From assembly GCF_030817475.1 (NCBI RefSeq), contig NZ_JAUSZJ010000002.1, positions 6,152,626 to 6,216,625 of the forward strand: a stretch of DNA of 64,000 nucleotides, written 5' to 3'. Every line of letters begins with the position of its first letter. The first letter of the stretch is position 1. Source of the stretch: Streptomyces sp. V2I9 (GTDB lineage: Bacteria; Actinomycetota; Actinomycetes; Streptomycetales; Streptomycetaceae). Below the pieces are notes generated by a model that worked only from the letters and a program-made list of their open reading frames with translations, ran no database searches and was not told the DNA's origin. Made by a program: the position numbers and the translations under genes. Of this stretch, positions 1 through 7,936 are shown piece after piece.

Positions 1-1554
1 ACCGGGCCGGCGCCCACCGACGTGCGACGCGTGGTCGCCGCCGTGCCGTTGGACGGCTCGGCGGCCGACGACCGCTCGAAGATCCGCGAACTCTCCGACG
101 ACCGCCACCGGTTCGTCACCGGACCCAAGGTCTCCCACGACGGGCGGCGGGCGGCCTGGATCGCCTGGGACCACCCCGAGATGCCCTGGGACGGCACGGT
201 GGTCATGCTGGCCGAGATCACCGGCACGGGCGAGTTCACCGCGATCCGGCCCCTCGTCGGGGCCCGTGACGAAGCGGTCTGCCAGGTGGAGTGGGACCGC
301 GACGGCAGCCTCCTGTTCGTCTCGGACCTCTCCGGCTGGTGGGAGCTCCAGCGCATCCGCCCCGACGCCGTCGCGGGGGGCGTGCTCCCCAGCAGCCGCC
401 TCCTGCCGCCGCGGGGCGAGGAGTTCGGCGGGCCGCTGTGGAAGATCGGGCTGCGCTGGTTCCACCCGCTGGACAACGGGCTGATCGCCGTCCTGCACGG
501 CAAGGGCGACCACCGCCTCGGCATCCTCGACCCCGAGACGGGCGAACTCGCCGACACTCCGGGCCCCTGGACCACCTGGGCCGACACGCTCGCCGTGCAC
601 GGCAGCCGGGTCGTCGGCGTCGCGGCGAGCCCTCGCAGCGCGCCCGAGGTCGTCGAACTGGACACCGCCACCGGGCGCACCCGCACCATCGGCGCACCCC
701 ACCGGGACGCGGTGGACCCCGGCTACTACCCCCGGCCGGAGAGCCGGACCTTCACCGGCCCCGACGGCCAGGAGATCCACGCCCACATCCACCCGCCGCA
801 CCACCCCGAACTCACCGGCCCCGAGGGCGAGAAACCGCCGTACGTCGTCTCGGTGCACGGCGGACCCACGGGGTACGCGCCGCTCGCCCTCGATCTGGGG
901 GTCGCCTACTTCACCTCACGCGGCATCGGAGTCGCCGTCGTGAATTACGGCGGTTCCACCGGCTACGGGCGCGCCTACCGCGAGCGCCTGCGCGGAGAGT
1001 GGGGCGTCGTCGACGTGGCGGACTGCGCGGCCGTCGCCTCGGCCCTGGTCGAGGAGGGCGCGGCCGACCCGGACAGGCTCGCGATCCGAGGTGGCAGCGC
1101 GGGAGGGTGGACCACCGCCGCCTCGCTGACCGGCACCGACCTGTACGCCTGCGGAACGATTCTCTTCCCGGTGCTGGACCTGGAGGGGTGGGCCACCGAC
1201 GAGACCCACGACTTCGAATCGCGGTACCTGGACTCTCTCGTCGGCCCGTTCGCCGACGTGCCCGAGCGCTACCGGGAACGCTCCCCGCTCCACCGCGCCG
1301 ACCGGCTGAACACCCCGTTCCTGCTGCTCCAGGGCCTGGACGACGTGATCTGCCCGCCTGCCCAGAGCGAGCGGTTCCTCGCCGCCGTGGCCGGCCGGGG
1401 CGTGCCCCACGCCTACATCGCCTTCGCGGGGGAGAGCCACGGATTCCGCCGCGTGGAGACCCTCGTCCGCGCGCTGGAGGCCGAACTCTCCCTCTATGCG
1501 CAGACGTTCGGCATCGACCGCCCCGACGTGCCGCCTCTGGAGCTGACCACGTGA
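1..1554 (+). CDS. S9 family prolyl oligopeptidase (5' truncated by window edge)
   Basis: Serine peptidase of the prolyl oligopeptidase/acylaminoacyl-peptidase family, expected to cleave short peptides in the cytoplasm. The frame is open to base 1, so the N-terminus lies outside the window: 517 residues are visible against roughly 640-670 for this family. The visible N-terminal half is beta-propeller-like (repeated W-D-R-D-G and L-F-V-S-D segments). The C-terminal half is an alpha/beta hydrolase with nucleophile Ser in GGSAGG (codon 1096-1098), Asp in QGLDD (1339-1341) and His in ESHGF (1438-1440). The TGA overlaps the GTG start of the next gene, so the two are probably translationally coupled. 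Family assignment is secure; the substrate is unknown. Confidence 0.9.
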   Translation, partial: TGPAPTDVRRVVAAVPLDGSAADDRSKIRELSDDRHRFVTGPKVSHDGRRAAWIAWDHPEMPWDGTVVMLAEITGTGEFTAIRPLVGARDEAVCQVEWDRDGSLLFVSDLSGWWELQRIRPDAVAGGVLPSSRLLPPRGEEFGGPLWKIGLRWFHPLDNGLIAVLHGKGDHRLGILDPETGELADTPGPWTTWADTLAVHGSRVVGVAASPRSAPEVVELDTATGRTRTIGAPHRDAVDPGYYPRPESRTFTGPDGQEIHAHIHPPHHPELTGPEGEKPPYVVSVHGGPTGYAPLALDLGVAYFTSRGIGVAVVNYGGSTGYGRAYRERLRGEWGVVDVADCAAVASALVEEGAADPDRLAIRGGSAGGWTTAASLTGTDLYACGTILFPVLDLEGWATDETHDFESRYLDSLVGPFADVPERYRERSPLHRADRLNTPFLLLQGLDDVICPPAQSERFLAAVAGRGVPHAYIAFAGESHGFRRVETLVRALEAELSLYAQTFGIDRPDVPPLELTT

Positions 1555-2513
1555 CCCGCGAGGACCGCGCACCGGCCACCCGGCTCGCCCGGCCGGCCCG
1601 GCTGCGCCCCGGCTCGCGGGTCGCCGTCGTCGCACCCAGCGGCCCCGTCCCGGCCGACCGGCTGGAGGCGGGGACCGCCATCCTGCGCGACTGGGGCCTC
1701 GACCCCGTGGTCGGCCGCCATGTGCGGTCCACGCACCCGGAGTTGGACTACCTCGCCGGCACGGACGCGGAGCGCGCAGCGGACCTCCAGGCCGCCTGGT
1801 GCGACCCGTCCGTCGAGGCCGTGTTCTGCGCGCGGGGAGGGTACGGCGTCCACCGCATGGTCGATCTGCTCGACTGGGCGGCGATCCGGGCCGCCGGGCC
1901 CAAGGTCTTCGTCGGCTACAGCGACATCACCGTGCTGCACGAGGCGTTCGCCCTGCGCGCCGGGTTCGTGACGCTGCACGGCCCGATGGTCGCCACGGAG
2001 ACCTTCCTCCAGGACGCGCCGACCCGCGAGCACCTGCGCGCCACCCTCTTCGCACCCGAGACCGTGCTCACCCTCGGCCTGGACACGGCCGGGCCCCTGG
2101 TCCCCGGACGGGCCGAAGGCGTCCTGTACGGCGGCTGCGTCAGCCTGCTCGCCGCCGACACCGGCACCCCGGGCGGGCGGACCCACGCCCGCGGCGGACT
2201 GCTGGCGATCGAGGACACCGGCGAGGAGCCCTACCGCCTCGACGGCATCCTCACCCGGCTCCTGAGGTCCGGAGCCCTGACCGGCGTCGCCGGGATCGCC
2301 TGCGGCTCCTGGCAGCTCTGCGGACCGTACGAGAGGATCCGCCCGGTGCTCGCCGACCGGCTCGGCACCCTGGGCATACCCGTGGTCGAGGAGCTGGGGT
2401 TCGGGCACGGCCCCACGGCGCTGACGATCCCCCTGGGCGTCCCCGCGGTGCTCGACGCGCCCGCGGACGGAGGACGCTGCACGCTGACCGTCCGGACGCC
2501 CGCCCTGCGCTGA
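1551..2513 (+). CDS. S66 family LD-carboxypeptidase (LdcA/MccF-like)
   Basis: Serine peptidase of family S66, which includes LD-carboxypeptidases that trim murein tetrapeptides and MccF-type enzymes that inactivate peptide-nucleotide antibiotics. The start is GTG at 1551, overlapping the upstream stop as GTGA; the much longer open frame upstream is a shadow of the S9 gene. The product is 320 residues, normal for the family. The Ser-Glu-His triad is visible: Ser124 in VGYSDIT, Glu221 in AIEDTGEEPYRLDG and His286 in ELGFGHGP. Coupling to an S9 peptidase suggests a shared peptide-processing or peptide-detoxifying role (inference). There is no signal peptide, so it is cytoplasmic. Confidence 0.9.
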   Translation: MTREDRAPATRLARPARLRPGSRVAVVAPSGPVPADRLEAGTAILRDWGLDPVVGRHVRSTHPELDYLAGTDAERAADLQAAWCDPSVEAVFCARGGYGVHRMVDLLDWAAIRAAGPKVFVGYSDITVLHEAFALRAGFVTLHGPMVATETFLQDAPTREHLRATLFAPETVLTLGLDTAGPLVPGRAEGVLYGGCVSLLAADTGTPGGRTHARGGLLAIEDTGEEPYRLDGILTRLLRSGALTGVAGIACGSWQLCGPYERIRPVLADRLGTLGIPVVEELGFGHGPTALTIPLGVPAVLDAPADGGRCTLTVRTPALR

Positions 2514-2625
2514 CCCTCCTCGGCCTCTCCCGTATCCGCTTCTGCTTCCGCGCCCGCGCGAGCCTGTGTGGGTGTTTTCGCGCACGGAAGCGGTGAACAA
2601 CCGTCAAAGGCCGCTGACCGGTGCG

Positions 2626-2654
2626 TTGACACGCAGTGAGCTGCGTCACAGCAT
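2626..2654 (+). promoter_or_regulatory. Possible promoter for the S15-type hydrolase
   Basis: A perfect TTGACA (2626-2631) is followed after 17 bases by a weak -10-like CAGCAT (2649-2654), about 55 bases before the chosen GTG start at 2707. The spacer contains a short inverted repeat CGCAG-TGAG-CTGCG. The -35 is convincing, the -10 is not. Confidence 0.35.
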
Positions 2655-2706
2655 GGGAGCGGCCCACTGCTTTTCGGCCGGTAAGGCCCTCGGTGTGGAG
2701 GTCTTC

Positions 2707-4485
2707 GTGTCAAGTGTTGTCTCCCGTGTGCGCGGCCCGCTCGCGGTGGTCGCCGGGGCGGCCCTCGCCGCCCCCCTCGTCCTCTCCGGCCCGGCCCGCG
2801 CCGAGGCCGCCCCGTACACCGTCACCCCGCTGACGTTCACCGTCGAGGCGGGCGACCGCACCTGCACGGTGGACGCCGACCTCTACCGGCCCGCCGGGGC
2901 CGGCGCCGACCGCCCCGCCCCCGCGGTCCTCGCCACCAACGGCTTCGGCGGCAGCAAGTCCGACGGCTCCACCGACGCCATCGGCAAGGCGTTCGCCGAG
3001 CGCGGCTACATCGGTCTCGTCTACTCGGGCCTCGGCTTCGGCCGGTCCGGCTGTCTGATCACCCTCGACGACCCCGCCGTCGACGGACGGGCGGCCACGG
3101 AACTCATCGACTTCCTCGGGGGAGTTCGCGCGGCCGACGACGGCACGAAGGTCGACTACGTCATCCGGGACGCCGAGGGCGATCCGCGCGTCGGCATGAT
3201 CGGCGGTTCCTACGGCGGCGCGATCCAACTGGCCACCGCCGCGGTTGATCCGCGCCTCGACGCGCTGGTCCCCCTGATCACCTGGAACGACCTCGCCTAC
3301 GCCCTCGCCCCCAACAGCACCGGCGCGCGCACCGGCGTCACCTCCGACACCCCCGGCGTCTTCAAGTGGCAGTGGGCCAACGGCTTCTACCTGATCGGCG
3401 AAGGCCAGCCGCTCCTCCAGCCGAGCCTCGACCCCTCCCGGATCAACCGGCTGGACTGCCTGCACTTCGCCACCCGCGCCTGCGAGACCGTCCGCCTCCT
3501 CAACTCCGGCCGCTTCCCCGCCGAGCGGACCGAGCGGATGCTCGCCTACGCGCGCGGCGTCTCACCCGTCTCCTACCTCCACCGGGTCAAGGCGCCCACC
3601 CTCCTCGTCCAGGGCCAGGCGGACAGCCTCTTCAACCTCAACGAGGCCACCGCCACCTACCGGACCCTCAAGGCGCAGGGCACCGAGACCAAGATGATCT
3701 GGCAGTCCTGGGGGCACAGCGGCGGCCACGTACCCGGCGAACTCGACCTGAGCCAGGGCAATCTGGAGACCAGCCACGTCGGACGGCGGGTGCTCGCCTG
3801 GTTCGAACGCCACCTCCGCGCCAACACGGCCGCCGACACCGGGCCCGCCCTCTCCTACTACCGCGACTGGCAGAGCGGCTACGGCACCGCCGCGGACGTA
3901 CCCGCCCTTTCGCGGACCCTCTACCTCTCCGGCGACGGCAAGCTCGTCGACAACCGCTCCGCGGTGGCGCGCGGCAGCCGCCAGTACACCAACTGGCTGG
4001 TGCCCACCAGCCACTCCGAAAGCTCCATCGCCCCGCTGATCGGCCTGCCCGACCCCGAGCCGTACGACACCAGGGGCACGTACCTCGGCTGGCGCACCGA
4101 ACCCCTCACCGCCCCGCTCGACGTCGTCGGAGCCCCGAGGGCCACGCTGAAGGTCGTCTCCCCGAAGGCGGAACGGGTCCAGAACAGCGGCGACGCCTCC
4201 GACAAGCTCGTCCTGTTCACCAAGGTCTACGACATCGCCCCCGACGGCAGCCGCACGCTGGTGAACCGGCTCGTCGCCCCGGTCCGGGTCCCCGACGTCA
4301 CCCGGCCGTTCACGGTCGAACTGCCGGGCATCGTCCACCGGTACGAGAAGGGGCACCGGCTGGAGTTCGTGATCGCCGCGAGCGACACCGCGTACTTCGG
4401 CAACCGGGGCGTCAAACCCGTCACCGTCGTGAGCGCCCCCGGGGACACCGGCGTACTGGAACTCCCGGTGGTCCCGGCCGGCTGA
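2707..4485 (+). CDS. Secreted CocE/NonD-family (S15 Xaa-Pro dipeptidyl-peptidase-like) hydrolase
   Basis: Alpha/beta hydrolase of the X-Pro dipeptidyl-peptidase/cocaine esterase superfamily, exported across the membrane. I chose GTG 2707 because GGAGG at 2697-2701 lies 5 bases upstream and the product then begins with a Sec-type signal peptide (SRVRGPLAVVAGAALAA, ending near ARAEA). The mature domain shows nucleophile Ser168 in IGGSYGG, Asp306 in GQADSLF and His337 in WGHSGGH. The last ~200 residues form the beta-sandwich typical of S15 (PDVTRPFTVELPG, YEKGHRLEFVI). The 592-residue length fits. The gene is monocistronic. Peptidase versus esterase cannot be decided from sequence. Confidence 0.88.
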   Translation: MSSVVSRVRGPLAVVAGAALAAPLVLSGPARAEAAPYTVTPLTFTVEAGDRTCTVDADLYRPAGAGADRPAPAVLATNGFGGSKSDGSTDAIGKAFAERGYIGLVYSGLGFGRSGCLITLDDPAVDGRAATELIDFLGGVRAADDGTKVDYVIRDAEGDPRVGMIGGSYGGAIQLATAAVDPRLDALVPLITWNDLAYALAPNSTGARTGVTSDTPGVFKWQWANGFYLIGEGQPLLQPSLDPSRINRLDCLHFATRACETVRLLNSGRFPAERTERMLAYARGVSPVSYLHRVKAPTLLVQGQADSLFNLNEATATYRTLKAQGTETKMIWQSWGHSGGHVPGELDLSQGNLETSHVGRRVLAWFERHLRANTAADTGPALSYYRDWQSGYGTAADVPALSRTLYLSGDGKLVDNRSAVARGSRQYTNWLVPTSHSESSIAPLIGLPDPEPYDTRGTYLGWRTEPLTAPLDVVGAPRATLKVVSPKAERVQNSGDASDKLVLFTKVYDIAPDGSRTLVNRLVAPVRVPDVTRPFTVELPGIVHRYEKGHRLEFVIAASDTAYFGNRGVKPVTVVSAPGDTGVLELPVVPAG

Positions 4486-4494
4486 CGCCTGCCC

Positions 4495-4527
4495 CCGTGC
4501 ACCCGCCGGGGCCGTGCACCCGCCGGG
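4495..4527. repeat. Two tandem 17-bp copies (ccgtgcacccgccggg)
   Basis: The 16-base word ccgtgcacccgccggg occurs at 4495-4510 and 4512-4527 in the convergent intergenic gap after the S15-type hydrolase. No function is evident; part of the GC-rich region could fold as a terminator. Confidence 0.5.
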
Positions 4528-4575
4528 AGGGACGCCTGCGGGCGGGAACCGGCCGTGGTCACCGGCCGGGGCGGA

Positions 4576-4929
4576 TCAGAGGGACACCTCGCGGTCCGCG
4601 TACTCGAAGACCGAGCCGTCCGGGTGCAGGGCGATGAGGTTGCGGCCCGCCGGGGTCGGCACCGGTCCCGCGATGACCCGCGCACCCGCTCGGGTCAGCG
4701 CCTCGTTCGCCTCGTCCACGTTCTCGACGGCGATGGTCGCCCCCACCTTGCGCAGCACCTCCAGCTCCGACTCCGGCCCGCTCATCAGCAGGAAGCAGCC
4801 GATCGCGGCCACCGACACCCCGCCGCGCTCGAAACGCAGGGCCGCAGTGCCCGTCAGCCCTTCGTAGAAGGCCACCGCCGGTTCGAGGTCGTCGACGCAG
4901 ATACGCAGCGTGGTTCCCAGGATCTCCAT
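4576..4929 (-). CDS. VOC family protein (glyoxalase/bleomycin-resistance fold)
   Basis: Single-domain vicinal-oxygen-chelate protein of 117 residues, within the normal size range. It starts MEILGTTLRICVDDLEPA and ends with a typical second beta-alpha-beta-beta-beta half (ATIAVENVDEANEAL ... GRNLIALHPDGSVFEYAD). The closing Glu in HPDGSVFEY is the usual metal-ligand position. VOC proteins act as isomerases, dioxygenases or antibiotic-binding proteins; nothing here fixes the substrate. It converges with the upstream hydrolase and lies 88 bases from the methyltransferase on the same strand. Confidence 0.85.
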   Translation of the reverse strand: MEILGTTLRICVDDLEPAVAFYEGLTGTAALRFERGGVSVAAIGCFLLMSGPESELEVLRKVGATIAVENVDEANEALTRAGARVIAGPVPTPAGRNLIALHPDGSVFEYADREVSL

Positions 4930-4981
4930 GGGACGAGGGTAGTTGGAGGCTGTCGCCGGTGTGATCGATTCCGGCCGGAGC

Positions 4982-5012
4982 GGCGCCCCCGTCGCGTCTC
5001 GACAGGGGCGCC
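4982..5012 (-). terminator. Hairpin downstream of the methyltransferase gene
   Basis: Inverted repeat ggcgcccc (4982-4989) / ggggcgcc (5005-5012) with a 15-base loop, just past the stop of the minus-strand methyltransferase. No T tract; position and GC-rich stem suggest a Streptomyces-type terminator. Confidence 0.5.
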
Positions 5013-5017
5013 CCGTC

Positions 5018-5827
5018 TCACACCCGGCAGAGCACCTCGCCGTGCGGGACCATGAACCAGCCGTCGTCCTCCGCGCCCCAGGAGCGCCACGCCCCGGCGA
5101 TCGCCGCGAGCTGGGCGGTGCTCGCGTGACCGCCCGCGACCGCCAGCTCCGCGTAGACCGAGTCCGTCGTACGGTCCGCCCACAGGCCGCTCCACCAGGC
5201 GCGGCTCTCCGGAGTGGCGAAACACCAGGCGGCCGCGGTCGGGGTGATGTCCGTGAAGCCCGCCTGTCGTGCCCAGGACAGCAGCCTGCGGCCGGCGTCC
5301 GGCTCGCCGCCGTTGCCGCGCGCCACGCGTTCGTACACGTCCAGCCAGGTGTGGAGCCCCGGCGTCTCCGGATACCAGGTCATCGCCGCGTAGTCGCTGT
5401 CGCGGACCGCGACCACGCCACCGGGGCGGCAGACGCGGCGCATCTCGCGCAGCGCCTGGACCGGGTCACCCACGTGCTGGAGCACCTGGTGGGCGTGGAC
5501 CACGTCGAAGGAGCCGTCGGGGAAGTCCAGGGCGTGGACATCGGCCACCGCGAACTCGACGTTGTCCAGGGCTCGTTCGTCCGCCACCGCGGCGGCTCGG
5601 GCGAGGATGTCGGCGGTGGTGTCCACGGCGGTGACCCGGCCCGGAGCGACCAGCGCGGCCAGGTCGGCGGTGATGGTGCCGGGGCCGCAGCCGACGTCCA
5701 GCACGGCCTGTCCGGGGCGGAGTTCGCCGAGGAGGTAGGCGGCCGAGTTGGCCGCCGTGCGCCAGCGGTGCGAGCGCAGGACCGACTCGTGGTGGCCGTG
5801 CGTGTACACGGCGGTCTCCTTCGGCAT
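5018..5827 (-). CDS. Class I SAM-dependent methyltransferase
   Basis: Small-molecule methyltransferase of the UbiE/Methyltransf_11 type, 269 residues. I took ATG at 5827 (MPKETAVYTHG) with GAGAGG-type binding sites upstream rather than the longer open frame to 5965. Motif I is AVLDVGCGPG (residues 41-50), followed by the acidic end of beta-2 (VTAVDTT), motif II region (FDVVHAHQVLQHVGD) and post-motif LREMRRVCRPGG. The N-terminal YTHGHHESVLRSHRWR resembles actinobacterial methyltransferases related to menaquinone/ubiquinone enzymes. The substrate is unknown. It is followed on the same strand by the VOC gene. Confidence 0.85.
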   Translation of the reverse strand: MPKETAVYTHGHHESVLRSHRWRTAANSAAYLLGELRPGQAVLDVGCGPGTITADLAALVAPGRVTAVDTTADILARAAAVADERALDNVEFAVADVHALDFPDGSFDVVHAHQVLQHVGDPVQALREMRRVCRPGGVVAVRDSDYAAMTWYPETPGLHTWLDVYERVARGNGGEPDAGRRLLSWARQAGFTDITPTAAAWCFATPESRAWWSGLWADRTTDSVYAELAVAGGHASTAQLAAIAGAWRSWGAEDDGWFMVPHGEVLCRV

Positions 5828-5978
5828 GGTGACGCGTCCTCTCCCTCTCCGGAAGTGCCGCGCCTGCGGGCACGGCGACAGGACCCACCGTACGCCGCCA
5901 TGTCGAATGGCGAGATGGGAGTCTTGCCATGCGGACCGGTCGGGGAGGGGCCGGACGTGGGACACGGGCCCCGACGGC

Positions 5979-7487
5979 TCAGACAGGCATCGGGCAGTAG
6001 ACGGTCAGCGCCTCCGGCAGCTTGTCGACCGTCAGCTCCGTTCCGGAGCGGCCCACTTCACCGTCGTACGCGTACGGGGTCCCCGGAGCAAGGCCGCCGA
6101 GCCGCACCCGCCTCCGTCGCACCGCCGCATGGGCGGGGGAGCGGGTCAGCGGACCCGCCACCGCCGCCGCCAGCAGCCGCAGCGCGGGGCCGCGCCCGCC
6201 GTGCACCACCCGGACGTCCAGCAGCCCGTCCGCCAGGTTGTGGCGGCGGCCCGGCGCGGGGCCCATCCGCTGGAACATCCCGTTGCCGACGAAGAGCAGC
6301 CACAACGGCCGCCTCCGGCCTTGCAGTTCGGCCTCCAGGGGCCGGCGGTCGCGGAGGACGCGGAACGCCGCCAGCACGCCCGCCGGCCAGCCGCCGATCC
6401 GGGGCGACCAGTGCTCACGGGTGCGTACCAGCTCGGGATAGACACCCAGCGAGAAGGCGTTGAGGAAGTAGCCGTCCGCCCCGTCGGGGCCGTGCGGCCC
6501 CGGACGGAAACGGCCGAGGTCCACCCGGATGGCGTCCCCCTTCGAGAGGGCGGCGGCGGTGTCGTGGACCGTCTCGATGCCCAGGTCGTACGCGAAGTGG
6601 TTGAGCGTGCCGCCCGGGAAGACGGCCAGCGGCACCCCGTGCGTGGCCGCCACGGAGGCCGCCCGGTTCACCGTGCCGTCGCCTCCGCAGACGCCGAGCG
6701 CCTTGCCCCGGCCCGCCGCCCTGTCCAGCGCGGCCGACAGCTCCCGGGGCGGCACCTCGACCACCTCGGCGGCGGGCAGCGCCTCACGTACCAGCGACGC
6801 GGTCGCGGTGGCCGTGCCCGACTCCTGGTTCACCACCACGACGAGGTCCTTCCCGGCGGGGAGCGCCGGCGCCTCACCGGGCGGACGGCCGGGTGCGGGC
6901 AACTGGCCCCGCGTGGGCACGACCCCGCGCAACGCGAACGCGGCCCCCACCCCGAGCACCGCCCCCGCCAGCACATCGCTCGGATAGTGCACGCCGGTGT
7001 AGACGCGGGAGACCGCGACGGCCGCGGCGACCGGTGCCACCACCGCACCCCAGCCGCTGGACTCCAGCGCCACCCCGGTCGCGAACGCGGCGGCGGACGC
7101 CGCGTGCCCGGACGGGAACGACGTGGTGACCGGCTGCCGCTTGAGCTGTCGCACCGACGGCACCCGGTCGAGCAGCGGCCGTTCCCGGCGCACCGCACCT
7201 TTGCCGACGGTGTTGATCGCCACCGACGCCACGGCGAGCGAGGCCACCCCGCGCAGCGCGGCGCGCCGGGAGCGCGCGCTGCTGCCGAGGACGGCGATCC
7301 CGGCGGCCGTCCCGAACCAGAGCAGCCCGTGGTTGGCGCTCCGGCTCAGCTTGGGCAGCAGCGGGTCCGCCCCCGGCCAGTGCCGGTCCGCGACGCTTCG
7401 GAAGACGGCCAGGTCACGGCTCTGCAGCCAGCCGCGCCACCGGGCGGTGGCGGTGGCGGTGGCGGACGAGGTTCTCGGTGTGGACAT
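5979..7487 (-). CDS. PAP2 phosphatase-diacylglycerol kinase fusion protein
   Basis: Two-domain membrane-associated lipid enzyme, 502 residues. Residues ~50-195 are a PAP2 acid phosphatase with all three signature motifs: KGAVRRERP (96-104), PSGH (125-128) and SRVYTGVHYPSD (160-171), embedded in hydrophobic helices. Residues ~210-500 are a DAGK catalytic domain with nucleotide-binding CGGDGTVN (GGDGT 268-272) and PGGTLNHF (291-298). Family knowledge: the first domain removes phosphate from a lipid or isoprenoid phosphate and the second phosphorylates a lipid alcohol. Having opposing activities on one chain suggests lipid recycling or headgroup remodelling (inference). This fusion is common in Streptomyces. 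Confidence 0.9.
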   Translation of the reverse strand: MSTPRTSSATATATARWRGWLQSRDLAVFRSVADRHWPGADPLLPKLSRSANHGLLWFGTAAGIAVLGSSARSRRAALRGVASLAVASVAINTVGKGAVRRERPLLDRVPSVRQLKRQPVTTSFPSGHAASAAAFATGVALESSGWGAVVAPVAAAVAVSRVYTGVHYPSDVLAGAVLGVGAAFALRGVVPTRGQLPAPGRPPGEAPALPAGKDLVVVVNQESGTATATASLVREALPAAEVVEVPPRELSAALDRAAGRGKALGVCGGDGTVNRAASVAATHGVPLAVFPGGTLNHFAYDLGIETVHDTAAALSKGDAIRVDLGRFRPGPHGPDGADGYFLNAFSLGVYPELVRTREHWSPRIGGWPAGVLAAFRVLRDRRPLEAELQGRRRPLWLLFVGNGMFQRMGPAPGRRHNLADGLLDVRVVHGGRGPALRLLAAAVAGPLTRSPAHAAVRRRRVRLGGLAPGTPYAYDGEVGRSGTELTVDKLPEALTVYCPMPV

Positions 7488-7936
7488 GGATCAGCGAATA
7501 CCCGGCCGCGCCCGGCTGAACCAGGAGGCGCGCTGAGACCCGGACCACGCACGGCCGCCCGGCGGCGGAACGGCACCCGGAACGGCACGGGGGAGGCGAC
7601 CCGGAGGAAGGTGGATCGCCCCCGCGCCGGGCGGCACGGGGGCGCGTGCGACGGAGAACGGCCGGGCGGGACAGGTCCCGGCACGTGGGACGGCACGGAG
7701 ACCGGCCGGGCGGACGAGTCCCGGCATGTGGGAGGGCACGGGGACGGGCTGGGCGGGCGGGGCGCCGGGAACCTCCGTATAAAGAAGGGCAGAGGCGCGG
7801 CGTGTGCGGCTCCGGGGCTGTGCGGCCGGGCGCGAAGGACGCGGTACCGGGCCGGGCCCGGTGGCCGGGCGGGTGGACGCGCGGGGCGGCCTGGAACGCG
7901 GTGAAGAGCGGGCGACGAGCGGTGAAGGAGGGCCGG
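7488..7936. other. Divergent intergenic region (449 bp), no gene
   Basis: Region between two divergently transcribed genes. It contains an imperfect direct repeat (7653-7739) and one A/T-rich element TATAAA at 7778-7783, which could be a -10 hexamer for the downstream gene, although no -35 is recognisable at the right distance. An open frame crosses it, but codon usage is poor before the RBS at 7925-7932. No convincing gene seen. Confidence 0.5.
7653..7739. repeat. Imperfect direct repeat, 44 + 43 bp
   Basis: Two adjacent units, 7653-7696 and 7697-7739, share ggaga-cggccgggcgg, gtcccggca-gtggga and ggcac with scattered differences. Noncoding by position. Possibly slipped-strand duplication; function unknown. 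Confidence 0.55.

Noticed and set aside
291..1550. Extended N-terminus for the S66 peptidase
   Set aside because: Out-of-frame shadow of the S9 gene; family length and the GTGA overlap support GTG 1551.
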